64,000 nucleotides of DNA from Labrys okinawensis (GCF_002982075.1 NZ_PUEJ01000006.1:186001-250000), one strand, 5' to 3'. Counted from the first letter of the stretch, positions 43,839 through 53,300 are shown. Notes: generated by a model not told the origin, from the letters alone. Program-made: numbers and translations.

Positions 43839-45581
43839 ATGAGCCCCGAGCGCGCGTCCCAATCCGAGCACCCGAAGTCGAGGTCGATCATCCGGCGGCG
43901 TTTGCGGCTGGCCCTGCGCGCCATCACCGTGCAGACCTTCTCGAGCCTGACGCGGCGCATCGTCGTGCTGAACCTGGCGGGTCTGGTCGCCCTGGTCGTC
44001 GGCATCTTCTATCTCAACCAGTTCCGCGAAGGCCTGATCGACGCGCGCGTGCAGGCCCTGCTCACCCAGGGCGAGATCATGGCGAGTGCGGTGGCGGCCT
44101 CGGCCACGGTCGAGACCGGGTCGATTCGCATCGATCCGGAAAAGCTCCTGGAACAGCAGGCGGCGGGCGAAGAGGATAGCGACGAAGCAAGCTCGCTCGA
44201 CTTTCCGATCAATCCCGAGAAGGTCGCGCCGCTGATGCGGCGCCTGATCTCGCCGACCAAATTGCGCGCCCGGGTCTATGATCGCGACGGCAATCTGGTG
44301 ATCGATTCCAGGGCCCTGTTCATCTATTCCGACATCGTCCGCACCGACCTGCCGCAGCCCAAGCCGGAACCCAATCTGGCCGAGAGAGTCTGGAATACGG
44401 TCAAGCGCTATCTTTTCCGCTCCGATGCGCCGCTCTACAAGGAACTCGGCAACCAGAACGGCAAGGGCTATCCGGAGGTGATAACGGCGCTGAACGGCGC
44501 GCCCTCCACCCAGGTGAGCATCAACGAGCAGAACGAATCGATCGTCTCGGTGGCCGTGCCGATCCAGCGCTTCAAATCTGTGCTGGGCGTGCTGCTGCTC
44601 TCCACCCGTCCCGGCGAGATCGACGAGATCGTCACGGCCGAACGCCTCGCCATCCTCCGGGTCTTCGCGGTTGCCGCCGTGGTGATGGTGATCCTGTCGA
44701 TCCTGCTGGCGAGCACCATCGCCGGGCCGATCCGCCAGCTGGCCCGAGCGGCCGAGCGCGTGCGCTATGGCGTGAAATCACGCCAGGAAATCCCCGATTT
44801 CACCGAGCGCTCCGACGAGATCGGCCATCTCTCCGGCGCCCTGCGCGACATGACCAACGCCCTGTTCAAGCGCATCGAGGCGATCGAGAGCTTCGCGGCG
44901 GACGTTGCCCATGAACTCAAGAACCCGCTGACCTCGCTGCGCTCGGCCGTCGAGACCCTGCCGCTCGCCCGCAACGACACCTCGCGCAACCGGCTGCTCG
45001 AGGTGATCCAGCATGATGTCCGTCGCCTCGATCGCCTGATCTCGGACATTTCCGACGCCTCGCGTCTGGATGCCGAACTGCTGCGCTCCGGCGCCGAGCC
45101 CGTCGACCTCGTCAAGCTCCTGACCGCCCTCACCGGCGTGTTCAACAGCGTCGAGCGCGAGGACGGCGTCAAGGTCCGCCTGTCCATGCCGACGGGCCTT
45201 CCACCGACGGCGCTCTTCATCAACGGCCATGATTCCAGGCTCGGTCAGGTCATCAACAATCTCGTTGACAATGCCCGCTCCTTCTCGCCCCGAAACGGCG
45301 AGGTACGGGTGGAGTTGCGGCGGAACAAGAATGACGTCGAGATCGCGGTCGAGGACGACGGGCCGGGCGTACCGGACCATGCCATCGAGCGGATTTTCGA
45401 GCGCTTCTACACCGACCGTCCCGAGGAACAGGGCTTCGGCCAGAATTCCGGCCTCGGCCTGTCCATCTCCAAGCAGATCATCGAGGCCCATGGCGGCAAG
45501 CTCTGGGTCGAGAACCGCAAGGACGGCGACAAGGTGCTCGGCGCCCGTTTCGTCGCCCGCCTGCCGGCCGCGCAGGCGTAA
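43839..45581 (+). CDS. chvG: sensor histidine kinase ChvG
   Basis: This 580-residue membrane kinase has a first transmembrane helix (IVVLNLAGLVALVVGIFYL), a periplasmic sensor of about 220 residues, a second helix (VFAVAAVVMVILSILLAS), a HAMP domain, the phosphoacceptor H358 in ADVAHELKNPLTSLRS, and a HATPase domain with NLVDNARSF, DDGPGVP and GLGLSI. It phosphorylates ChvI under acid or envelope stress. The ATG at 43839 lies 130 bases after chvI. Confidence 0.95.
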   Translation: MSPERASQSEHPKSRSIIRRRLRLALRAITVQTFSSLTRRIVVLNLAGLVALVVGIFYLNQFREGLIDARVQALLTQGEIMASAVAASATVETGSIRIDPEKLLEQQAAGEEDSDEASSLDFPINPEKVAPLMRRLISPTKLRARVYDRDGNLVIDSRALFIYSDIVRTDLPQPKPEPNLAERVWNTVKRYLFRSDAPLYKELGNQNGKGYPEVITALNGAPSTQVSINEQNESIVSVAVPIQRFKSVLGVLLLSTRPGEIDEIVTAERLAILRVFAVAAVVMVILSILLASTIAGPIRQLARAAERVRYGVKSRQEIPDFTERSDEIGHLSGALRDMTNALFKRIEAIESFAADVAHELKNPLTSLRSAVETLPLARNDTSRNRLLEVIQHDVRRLDRLISDISDASRLDAELLRSGAEPVDLVKLLTALTGVFNSVEREDGVKVRLSMPTGLPPTALFINGHDSRLGQVINNLVDNARSFSPRNGEVRVELRRNKNDVEIAVEDDGPGVPDHAIERIFERFYTDRPEEQGFGQNSGLGLSISKQIIEAHGGKLWVENRKDGDKVLGARFVARLPAAQA

Positions 45582-45668
45582 AGAGAAAACAGCGATTTCC
45601 TAATCGAAAAGCCTATCAGCGTCTCTGGAAACCGCTTTAGCCTCGCCGTCATCCTTGCGCTGTCCGGC

Positions 45669-45749
45669 CGTCATTGCGGGCGAGGCAGTCCAGACCCATG
45701 AATGCAAGGTTTCCCGCCTCTGGATTGCTTCGCTTCGCTCGCAACGACA
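45669..45749. repeat. repeat family B, copy 4 (degenerate)
   Basis: CGTCATTGCGGGCGAGGCAGTCC and GGATTGCTTCGCTTCGCTCGC form diverged arms. It is followed at 45783 by an inverted family C element, filling the chvG-hprK gap. Confidence 0.7.
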
Positions 45750-45782
45750 TAGGAAAGTCGCCCGGAAATCAGAATTCCGACC

Positions 45783-45888
45783 CTGAAGCGTTTTGCGATT
45801 TGGCGGAATTGCCGAGAATCGCAATGACGCGTCCAATCAAAGGGTTGCAGCAATGCGGCGTTTCCGTCTAAACGCGCTTTGCTCCAGT
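45783..45888. repeat. repeat family C, copy 7 (reverse orientation)
   Basis: AAGCGTTTTGCGATTTGGCG opens the element, and AAACGCGCTTTGCTCC closes it: the reverse complement of the other C copies. It ends 15 bases before hprK. Confidence 0.8.
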
Positions 45889-45903
45889 ACTCGGGCCCAA
45901 ACG

Positions 45904-46371
45904 ATGTCCGCCTCGCCCACCGTGCATGCCACCTGCTTCGTCCTCGACGGGCGGGGCATTCTGCTGCGCGGCGCCTCCGGTGCCGGCAAGAGCCGGATCG
46001 CCCTGCATTTCATCGAGACGGCATCGGCCCGCGGCCGCCAGGCCCGTCTGGTGGGTGATGACCGGGTTTACCTCAAGCCCGCCGAGGACAGGCTGATCGC
46101 CTCCGTGCCGGCCAGCATCGCCGGCCTGATCGAGCGGCGCGCAACCGGCCTGAGGGATGCCGGCATTGAACGGATCGACTGGCAGCCCTCGGTGCCCGTA
46201 GGCCTGGTTGTGGATATCCTCGACGATGACGCGGAGATCGCCATCCCCAGCAAAAAAATTCGGCACATTCGCCTGAAAGGCGTTGACCTGCCCTATTTGC
46301 CCGTTCCGCGCGATTTTCAGCGGGCTGTCGCTCTCATCGAGGCCATCTTGCCGCAATTGCCGCCGGTTTGA
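45904..46371 (+). CDS. hprK: HPr kinase/phosphorylase, short alphaproteobacterial form
   Basis: This 155-residue protein corresponds to the C-terminal catalytic domain of HprK only, the usual form in alphaproteobacteria. Walker A is GASGAGKS (residues 23-30), followed by the GDDRVYL motif. The enzyme phosphorylates and dephosphorylates HPr on its serine, which links PTS state to gene regulation. It lies between chvG and the EIIA/HPr genes. The start at 45904 excludes the inverted C repeat that extends the open frame upstream. Confidence 0.92.
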   Translation: MSASPTVHATCFVLDGRGILLRGASGAGKSRIALHFIETASARGRQARLVGDDRVYLKPAEDRLIASVPASIAGLIERRATGLRDAGIERIDWQPSVPVGLVVDILDDDAEIAIPSKKIRHIRLKGVDLPYLPVPRDFQRAVALIEAILPQLPPV

Positions 46372-46666
46372 CCGATTTTTCAGGCCCGAACCGTCATAGG
46401 TTGCGTTAACGAAACGTTGACGCCTATGGCCTTGATGTGACGAGACTGCGACAATGTGAGCCGGAGAGAGGCTTGTTTTTGTGCAGCGCGGGAATAATAT
46501 CAGCTCCCGAAGCTACGGGTTGCAGGCTGTCCGAAGGGCATCCTGGCCGTGCGTTGCGGAGGCGTCGTCTCATTTTGCTCAACACCGGGTGGCGCGAAAG
46601 CGAAACGGACCTGGATTGTTGTCGCGATAGCGACGGCGACCGGAAAGATTCAATGCGGATCAACCT

Positions 46667-47068
46667 ATGATCGGCATGGTGCTTGTCACGCATGGTCATC
46701 TTGCGACCGAGTTCCTGTCGGCCCTCGAACACGTGGTAGGGCCGCAACGCAATGTCGAGGCCATCGATATCGGCCCCGAAGACGATGTCGAGCAGCGACG
46801 CCGCGACATCATCGATGCCATCGGCCGGGTCGAGGACGGCTCCGGCGTGGCTGTACTCACGGATATGTTCGGAGGAACACCTTCAAATCTGGCGATTTCC
46901 GTGATGAGCGGCCCCTCCATCGAGGTCGTGGCCGGCATCAACCTTCCCATGCTCGTCAAACTGGCGCGGCTGCGAAGCGAGGTTCCCCTCGCCGAGGCGG
47001 TCACGCGTGCTCAAGAGGCTGGCAGGAAATATATCAACATTGCCAGTCGTGTGTTGTCAGGCCAATGA
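46667..47068 (+). CDS. PTS EIIA component, mannose type (regulatory PTS)
   Basis: This 133-residue protein has the EIIA-Man fold: MIGMVLVTHGHLATEFL with the phosphorylated H9, a middle DMFGGTPSN block and the end YINIASRVLSGQ. Together with HPr and EI-Ntr it forms a non-transporting PTS in alphaproteobacteria. Its stop overlaps an ATG in frame with HPr (ATGA). The 295 bases between hprK and this gene show no convincing coding sequence. Confidence 0.92.
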   Translation: MIGMVLVTHGHLATEFLSALEHVVGPQRNVEAIDIGPEDDVEQRRRDIIDAIGRVEDGSGVAVLTDMFGGTPSNLAISVMSGPSIEVVAGINLPMLVKLARLRSEVPLAEAVTRAQEAGRKYINIASRVLSGQ

Positions 47069-47580
47069 TTCGACGTTCATTCAACTATGCTGGCCACGGC
47101 CAGAAACTTGCCGAAGCGGCTCTTGCGGTACCGCTCGCCTTCAGTAATCCTTGGGCCAAATGTTGGGGCAGCAGTGCCCCAAGCGGGTGCACCCCGGTGC
47201 AGATGCAGGCGGAGACCTCCTCGATGCACAAGCAGCAGATGCAGACCGGCAGCACTGACGAGCAAGCTTGCGAAGAGCCGGAAGCGGTTCCCGCTCCCAC
47301 CATGGACGGTGGTATCGTCCGCATCCTCCCCATCATCAATCTCAAGGGCCTGCACGCCCGCGCCTCGGCGAAATTCGTGCAGACGGCTGAAGGGTTCGAT
47401 GCCACCGTCAAGGTGACGCGTTGCGGCGAGACGGTCGGCGGCCAGTCGATCATGGGTCTGATGATGCTGGCCGCGGCCCGCGGCACCAGCATCGTGGTCG
47501 AGACGGCGGGCCATGATGCCCAGGCCTGCATGGACGCCTTGGAAGCGCTCTTGGCCGACAAGTTCGGCGAGGAAGCCTGA
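47065..47580 (+). CDS. ptsH: phosphocarrier protein HPr with extended N-terminus
   Basis: The C-terminal 90 residues are a complete HPr: the phosphoacceptor histidine in NLKGLHARASAKFVQ, and the regulatory serine region GGQSIMGLMMLAAARG. HPr is normally about 90 residues, but the frame coupled to EIIA (ATGA at 47065) gives 171. Internal starts at 47203, at 47224 (preceded by GGAG, giving 118 residues) or at the methionine of MDGGIVRIL are alternatives. The extra N-terminal part is rich in Gln, Ser and Cys and has no recognised family. Confidence 0.88.
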   Translation: MIRRSFNYAGHGQKLAEAALAVPLAFSNPWAKCWGSSAPSGCTPVQMQAETSSMHKQQMQTGSTDEQACEEPEAVPAPTMDGGIVRILPIINLKGLHARASAKFVQTAEGFDATVKVTRCGETVGGQSIMGLMMLAAARGTSIVVETAGHDAQACMDALEALLADKFGEEA

Positions 47581-47833
47581 GGCAACGTCACGCCCTCTGG
47601 TGGCCTCGAGGCCGCGGCGGCGATAAGAGGCGGCTCGCCCGCCTACTTCCCCATCTTCATCTTGTCGGGGCCCGTCGGCGATGCCGCGGTGGCATTTTCG
47701 TGCGTGGATCAGAGCCTTTTGGGCAGGATATTGCCGCAACGCACACTGGAAATATAACTTCACCAAAAGTCACGACTTTGCCGCAATCCAGCCAAGGGGC
47801 CGCCCCAGCCCGGCGCGACTTTCCTTCTCGTTA

Positions 47834-47967
47834 CCTCGGCACCCGGTCCGGCGTAAGCCGGAAACCTCAGCCCCCCAGCCCCCCGACTTTGTCGGACCGG
47901 GTCCGCCGAGGTGGCGTTTGATGACCCAATATCAAAGGTCGGCTCCTCTGGAACCGGCCTTTCTTTT
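47834..47967 (+). ncRNA. candidate structured small RNA with terminator
   Basis: A 17-base-pair stem (47834-47850 with 47893-47911, two bases unpaired) encloses a C-rich loop (CCCCCCAGCCCCCC). Inside the left arm CCGGC-GTAA-GCCGG (47848-47861) makes a competing GNRA-capped hairpin. An intrinsic terminator follows: AAAGGTCGG (47934-47942) pairs with CCGGCCTTT (47954-47962), then CTTTTT. It lies between the HPr and htpG genes, with no coding frame. No known RNA family is recognised. Confidence 0.5.
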
Positions 47968-48107
47968 TGGCTCTCTTGGGCGGGCCTAGGCTCACGATCC
48001 GTCGCGCATGCTGGCCACCAAGAAGCGGAAGGGACGTCCGCTTCTGCCCCTCCCACGGATGCGATGCCTCCATAGTCCGGCGCCCGCCGCCCCTTTTCAA
48101 ACCCGCT

Positions 48108-48136
48108 CTTGAATCCCTCGCCGAGATTGTCCATCT
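48108..48136 (+). promoter_or_regulatory. sigma32-type heat-shock promoter of htpG
   Basis: CTTGAA (48108-48113) and CCATCT (48131-48136) are separated by 17 bases, matching the heat-shock sigma factor consensus (CTTGAA and CCCCATnT). It lies 60 bases before the htpG ATG, and htpG is a classic RpoH target. Confidence 0.6.
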
Positions 48137-48195
48137 GTGCAGCGGCGTTCCCGCCACCCAGTCCCAAGACGATCATCAAGCAAGAGTGAGTTTTC

Positions 48196-50112
48196 ATGAG
48201 CGCTGAAGCCGAAAGCGCAGGCCCGGACATTGCCGCGCCGCAGAACCACACCTTCGAGGCCGACGTCGCCAAGCTGCTGCATCTGATGGTGCACTCGGTC
48301 TATTCCGACAAGGATGTCTTCCTGCGCGAATTGATCTCCAATGCGGCCGATGCCTGCGAGAAGCTGCGCTACGAAGCCCTGTCCAATCCTTCCTTGCTGG
48401 GCGAAGACCAGAAGGGCACCATCCGCATCACCCTCGATGCCGTGGCCAGGCGCATCACGGTCGCCGACAACGGCATCGGCATGAGCGCGGAGGAGATGAT
48501 CGAGGCTCTCGGCACCATTGCGCGCTCCGGCACCAAGGCCTTCGTCGAGCGGCTGGAAAGCGCCCAACAGGCCGAAGGCAGCCAGTTGATCGGCCAGTTC
48601 GGCGTCGGCTTCTACTCGACCTTCATGGTGGCGGATAAGGTGGAAGTCTTCTCCCGCCGTGCCGGCAGCGATGTCGCCAATGTCTGGAGTTCAGACGGCA
48701 AGGGCTCCTATTCGGTGGCGCCTGTCGGCCTCGACGAGGCCCCCGCGCGCGGCACCAAGGTGGTGCTCCACCTGATGGAGGACGCCAAGTCCTATGCCGA
48801 GACCTACACCATCGAGCGGTTGATCAAGACCCATTCCGGCCATGTGCCGGTGCCCATCCTGCTCGCCGACAAGCCGGATGCCGAACCGCAGCAGATCGCC
48901 GATGGCGCAGCCCTGTGGACCCGTCCGAAATCCGACATTTCCGAAGCGGACTACACCGATTTCTATCGCAGCGCCGCCGGCCAGTTCGACGATCCCGCGC
49001 TGACCATCCATTTCCGGGCCGAGGGCCGGCAGGAATATACGATGCTGGCCTTCGTGCCGGGCTCGCGTCCGTTCGACCTGTTCGATCCCCAGCGCAAGGG
49101 CCGCATGAAGCTCTATGTCAGGCGGGTGCTGATCACCGACGAGGCGGACCTGCTCCCCGGCTATCTCCGCTTCGTGCGCGGCCTGATCGACTCCGCCGAT
49201 CTGCCGCTCAACGTCTCGCGCGAGATGATCCAGGAAAGCCCGCTTCTCACGGCGATCCGCAAGGCGGCGACCGGCCGCGTGCTTTCCGACCTCGAGAAGC
49301 TCGCGACTTCGGACGCCCCGGCCTATGTCAAGATCTGGGAGAATTTCGGCGCCGTCCTGAAGGAAGGCCTCTATGAGGACTTCGAACGCCGGGACGCCCT
49401 GCTCGGCCTCGCCCGCTTCAAGAGCACGACCTCGGGCGGCGAATGGCGTTCGCTCAAGGACTACGTCGCCAGCCTAAAGGACAACCAGACGGCGATCTAC
49501 TATCTCGCCGGGGACGACGCCAAGCGCCTGGAGAATTCGCCCCATATCGAAGGCTTCCGCGCGCGCGGCATCGAGGTGCTGCTGCTGTCCGATCCGGTCG
49601 ACAGCTTCTGGGTGACCTCGGCTCTCGGCTTCGAAGGCAAGCCCTTCAAGTCGGTGACGCAGGGCGCTGCCGATCTCGACCTCATCCCGCTGGCCGAAAA
49701 GCCGGAGGAACAGACGCCGGAAGTGAGCGCGGCCATCGCCTCCTACATCGCTTATCTCAAGACCACGCTGGGCGAGGACGTCTCCGACGTGCGCGCCTCC
49801 GAGCGGTTGACCTCCAGCGCGGTCTGCCTGGTGGCGCCCGACAACGGCATGGACAAGCGCATGGAGCAGATCCTTGCCAGCGCCGGCAAGCTCGACGGCG
49901 CCCTGCAGAAGCCCATCCTGGAGATCAATCCGCGCCACGCTCTGGTGACGCGGCTCGCCACGGCGCGCGAGGCCGGCGGCGACGCGGCCTTCATCGAGAG
50001 CGCCACGCGCCTGCTGCTCGACGAGGCCCGTATTCTCGACGGCACGGTGCCGACCGACCCGGCGGGCTTTGCCGAGCGCCTGTCGCAGGTGCTGGCCAAG
50101 AGCCTGGGGTAA
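48196..50112 (+). CDS. htpG: Hsp90-family chaperone HtpG
   Basis: This 638-residue chaperone has the family blocks SNAADACEKLRYEAL, ADNGIGM and IGQFGVGFYS in the N-terminal GHKL ATPase domain, GYLRFVRGLIDSADLPLNVSREMIQ in the middle domain, and a C-terminal dimerisation domain. It helps fold stress-sensitive proteins in the cytoplasm. Length is normal. The start follows a weak AGAGTGAG site. The gene is preceded by a sigma32-like promoter. Confidence 0.97.
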   Translation: MSAEAESAGPDIAAPQNHTFEADVAKLLHLMVHSVYSDKDVFLRELISNAADACEKLRYEALSNPSLLGEDQKGTIRITLDAVARRITVADNGIGMSAEEMIEALGTIARSGTKAFVERLESAQQAEGSQLIGQFGVGFYSTFMVADKVEVFSRRAGSDVANVWSSDGKGSYSVAPVGLDEAPARGTKVVLHLMEDAKSYAETYTIERLIKTHSGHVPVPILLADKPDAEPQQIADGAALWTRPKSDISEADYTDFYRSAAGQFDDPALTIHFRAEGRQEYTMLAFVPGSRPFDLFDPQRKGRMKLYVRRVLITDEADLLPGYLRFVRGLIDSADLPLNVSREMIQESPLLTAIRKAATGRVLSDLEKLATSDAPAYVKIWENFGAVLKEGLYEDFERRDALLGLARFKSTTSGGEWRSLKDYVASLKDNQTAIYYLAGDDAKRLENSPHIEGFRARGIEVLLLSDPVDSFWVTSALGFEGKPFKSVTQGAADLDLIPLAEKPEEQTPEVSAAIASYIAYLKTTLGEDVSDVRASERLTSSAVCLVAPDNGMDKRMEQILASAGKLDGALQKPILEINPRHALVTRLATAREAGGDAAFIESATRLLLDEARILDGTVPTDPAGFAERLSQVLAKSLG

Positions 50113-50219
50113 GCGAGCGGGCGGGCCGAGTGGGCGCAGCGCCTCTTTACCCTCCCCTTGATGGGGAGGGTATGGTCACGCTTCGTGACGCAGTAGAGTG
50201 GAGATCGACCCGCCGTTTC

Positions 50220-51194
50220 TCACCGTCCCGCCCGCTGCCCGATCAGGCGCTCGAATAGCAGCGCCACGATGATGATGGTGCCGATGGCCGAGCCCTGCCA
50301 GAAGGGCGAGACGCCCATCAGATTGAGGCCGTTGCGGATCATCACCATGATCAGCACGCCGATCAGCGTGCCGATGATCGAACCGCGTCCGCCGAACAGG
50401 CTGGCGCCACCGATCACCACGGCGGCGATGGCGTCAAGCTCCCAGGCATTGCCCATCAGCGGATCGGCCGAGAGGATCTGGCCGATCGAGAAGGTGATCG
50501 CCACAGCCGAGAGCGCCCCCGAAACCACATAGGGCAGGATGGAGTAGAACATCACGCTCAATCCCGCCGCCCGCGCCGCCTCCTTGTTGGAGCCGACGGC
50601 ATAGATGGTGCGCCCGCCCTTGGTATAAGTCAGATAGGCCCAGGCCAGGATATAGAGCAGCGCCAGGAACAGCACGTTGGCGGGAATGCCGAAAAAGTCG
50701 GTATAGACGATCGCCTGCATGGAATCGGGGATTGAGGCGATCGCCGTCTGGCCCGAGAGGATATAGGCGAGGCTGCGCCCGATCGCCATCACGCCCAGCG
50801 TCACCACGAAGGCGGCAAGGCCGAAATAGGCAATCAGGATGCCCGAGACGAGGCCGATGCCGGCCCCGCTGAGGATAGCGAGCGCCACCGCCAGGGCCGG
50901 CGGATATTGCTGCACGGCAAGGCCGAGGATGATGCCCGTCAAGCCGGCGACCGATCCGACCGAAAGATCGATGCCGCCGGTGAGGATGACGAAGGTCATG
51001 CCGACGGCGACGATGCCGATCACCACGGACTGGTCGAGGATGTTGAAGATGTTCGAGCGCGTCAGGAAATAGGGCGAGAGCAGCGACAAGCAGATCGCCA
51101 GCACGATGGCGAGGCCGAGCATGCGCACTTCGAGCCGCCCCGTCAGCCAGCCGAGGCGCCGTCGCGTGGGATCGGGAGAGGTGGTGGTCGACAT
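50220..51194 (-). CDS. sugar ABC transporter permease, RbsC-like
   Basis: This 324-residue membrane protein has about ten hydrophobic segments and the RbsC-family blocks VAVGMTFVILTGGIDLSVGSV, YAVGSNKEAARAAGL and GGASLFGGRGSIIGTLIG. It forms the channel of the sugar transporter encoded by the next two upstream genes. The start at 51194 follows AAGGA. It is the last gene of the operon, 26 bases after the ATPase gene. Confidence 0.9.
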   Translation of the reverse strand: MSTTTSPDPTRRRLGWLTGRLEVRMLGLAIVLAICLSLLSPYFLTRSNIFNILDQSVVIGIVAVGMTFVILTGGIDLSVGSVAGLTGIILGLAVQQYPPALAVALAILSGAGIGLVSGILIAYFGLAAFVVTLGVMAIGRSLAYILSGQTAIASIPDSMQAIVYTDFFGIPANVLFLALLYILAWAYLTYTKGGRTIYAVGSNKEAARAAGLSVMFYSILPYVVSGALSAVAITFSIGQILSADPLMGNAWELDAIAAVVIGGASLFGGRGSIIGTLIGVLIMVMIRNGLNLMGVSPFWQGSAIGTIIIVALLFERLIGQRAGR

Positions 51195-51219
51195 GCGGCG
51201 GTCCTTGGCAAACGGGAGG

Positions 51220-53115
51220 TCAGAGCGTTGCAGCGAGTTCGTCGACATGGCTGCGGATGATTTCGGGCGATGGCAGGGTGGCGCCCTGCGGCAGGGTCAG
51301 GCCGACCCAGCCGAGATCGTGCCCGCGCGGGCTGACGATCGGCAGGAGCAGGGTCGAACACGAGCCATCGGCTTCGGGCACGAAGATGGGTTCGCGCGCC
51401 ACAAGCGCCGTGGCGATGCGGGTCGCGGCGAGCGGCTTCACCTCGCCCGCCGCAAAGCCCGGATGCGCCGCCTTGTCGGCGGTGACGAGATTGAGGCAGA
51501 TCAGGCGATCCTGGTCGATCAGGGCCCAGAAGCCGGCACCGCCGCATGCGTTCGTCAGGCCGCGCAGGACCTCGGTGTTGCGGGCCATCGAGGTGCGCGG
51601 CGCCGCCAGCAGCGTGAGCTTCTCCTCATCGAGCAGGTCGGCGGGCAGGTCGGCGACGCTGATGCCGTCACTGATGACGACGATGCGGTGCGAGAGTCCG
51701 AGCAACTCCTCGAAATCGGAAGACACCACCACCACGGCGACGCCCTTCGCGGCAATGTCGCGTAGGATGGCATATATCGAGGCGCGTGTGCCGATATCCA
51801 CGCCCTTGGTGGGTTCGTCGAGGATCAGCACACGCGGCTCGAGCAGCAGCCAGCGGGCGATGATGATCTTCTGCTGCATGCCGCCCGAGAAGTTGAGCAT
51901 GTTGGCGTCGAGCAGGCGGTCGGGCGGCAGGCCAAGGCTCTTGAGGAGCGCATCGACGGCCTTCTCGCGGCTGCGATAGCCGACGCCGAAGCCTCTGTGC
52001 GCGCCGAGATGGGCGAGCAGCAAATTCTCCTTCACCGAAAGATCGGGCACGATGTTCTGCGTGCGGCGATCCTCGGCCACGAAGCCGATGCCGGCCCTCA
52101 CCGCCTGCGCCGGCTTGCGGGGATCGATCGGCTTGCCGTCGACCAGGATGGTGCCGGCGCTCCGCGGCCTCAGGCCAAAAATGGCCTCCACGGTTTCCGA
52201 GCGTCCGGCACCGACCAGGCCGCCCAGCCCCAGGATCTCGCCGTGGCGGACCTGGAAGGAAACGTCCCGGACCAGAGGCGGCGTCGCCAATCCCTTGACC
52301 TCCAATGCGATCGGGGCATCCCTGGCCGTCGCGTCGGCATCCCGCGCATAGATGGCGCCGGCATCCTGGCCGACCATGTGGCGGATGAGTTCGGCCTGGC
52401 TCAGGCTGGCGGTCGCGAGCGAGGCCGCCACCGTGCGCCCCTCGCGCATGATGGTGACGCGGTCTGTGATGGCGAAGACTTCTTCGAGCCTATGCGAGAC
52501 GAAGACGAGCCCGCGCCCATCCGCCCTGAGCCGGGCCATGATGTCGAACAGGCGCTCGACCTCGCTCGGGCTCAACGACGAGGTGGGCTCGTCGAAAATG
52601 ATCAGCTTGGCGTTGACGCCGAGCGCCTTGGCGATCTCGACGAGCTGGCGCTGGGCGGCCGACAGGCGCCGCACCTCCACATCGAGCGGCAATGCGTCTG
52701 CCTGGCCGAGCACGGAGAGCAGTTCGGTCCCACGCCGATGCAGTGCCGAATAGGATAGGCGCCCGGGGCGCCCGAGCTCGGGCAGGAAGATGTTCTCGGC
52801 GACGCTGAGATCCGGCACCAGGCTCGTCTCCTGCATCACGATGGCGATGCCGATATCGAGCGCGTCGCGGGTGGAGCGCAGCCGCACCGCGCGGCCGCGA
52901 TAGACGAGCTCCCCCTCGTCCGGCCTGACATGACCGGAGATCACCTTGGACAAGGTCGATTTGCCAGCACCATTGGCGCCGAGCAGGCCATGGACTTCGC
53001 CCGAACGCAGCTCGAAACCGGCCCCCGCAAGAGCGCGCGTGCGGTCGAAGGTCTTGGCGATGCCGGTGGCGACCAGCAAGGGTTCCGCCGCCGCGGGAGA
53101 AGACTGCACGTTCAT
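51220..53115 (-). CDS. sugar ABC transporter ATPase, RbsA/XylG-like, with extra C-terminal domain
   Basis: This 631-residue protein has two ABC modules. The first has Walker A LLGANGAGKST, signature LSAAQRQL and Walker B IIFDEPTSSL. The second has a degenerate Walker A (GLVGAGRSE), signature FSGGMQQK and Walker B LILDEPTKG. RbsA proteins are about 500 residues. Here about 124 residues follow (TSMARNTEVLRGL... to the end) with alternating strands (GFWALIDQDRLICLNLV, TLLLPIVSPRGHDLGWVGLTL) that resemble a small GAF-like sensor. The extension is fused in frame and not a separate gene. Confidence 0.88.
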   Translation of the reverse strand: MNVQSSPAAAEPLLVATGIAKTFDRTRALAGAGFELRSGEVHGLLGANGAGKSTLSKVISGHVRPDEGELVYRGRAVRLRSTRDALDIGIAIVMQETSLVPDLSVAENIFLPELGRPGRLSYSALHRRGTELLSVLGQADALPLDVEVRRLSAAQRQLVEIAKALGVNAKLIIFDEPTSSLSPSEVERLFDIMARLRADGRGLVFVSHRLEEVFAITDRVTIMREGRTVAASLATASLSQAELIRHMVGQDAGAIYARDADATARDAPIALEVKGLATPPLVRDVSFQVRHGEILGLGGLVGAGRSETVEAIFGLRPRSAGTILVDGKPIDPRKPAQAVRAGIGFVAEDRRTQNIVPDLSVKENLLLAHLGAHRGFGVGYRSREKAVDALLKSLGLPPDRLLDANMLNFSGGMQQKIIIARWLLLEPRVLILDEPTKGVDIGTRASIYAILRDIAAKGVAVVVVSSDFEELLGLSHRIVVISDGISVADLPADLLDEEKLTLLAAPRTSMARNTEVLRGLTNACGGAGFWALIDQDRLICLNLVTADKAAHPGFAAGEVKPLAATRIATALVAREPIFVPEADGSCSTLLLPIVSPRGHDLGWVGLTLPQGATLPSPEIIRSHVDELAATL

Positions 53116-53202
53116 CGATCGATCCGAGGGTATTGTGGCCGAACCCAGACTTAATGTCTTTCGGGCTCCGCCGTCTAAATCGGCCAATTGGAAGCACTGT
53201 CC

Positions 53203-53300
53203 TTTGTCATGCCCGGGCTTGACCCGGGCATCCAGCCTATCCGCCTTGTCACATCGAAAGGTGGACTGCATTGCCGGGTCAAGCCCGGCAATGACAAAGG
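53203..53300. repeat. repeat family D, copy 2
   Basis: TTTGTCATGCCCGGGCTTGAC and GTCAAGCCCGGCAATGACAAA are inverted arms around an inner hairpin (GGGCATCC). It separates the binding-protein and ATPase genes of the sugar transporter. Confidence 0.85.

Noticed and set aside
46437..46670. Possible small gene before EIIA
   Set aside because: 77 residues with no ribosome site, mixed charged composition and overlap with the EIIA start; no domain seen.
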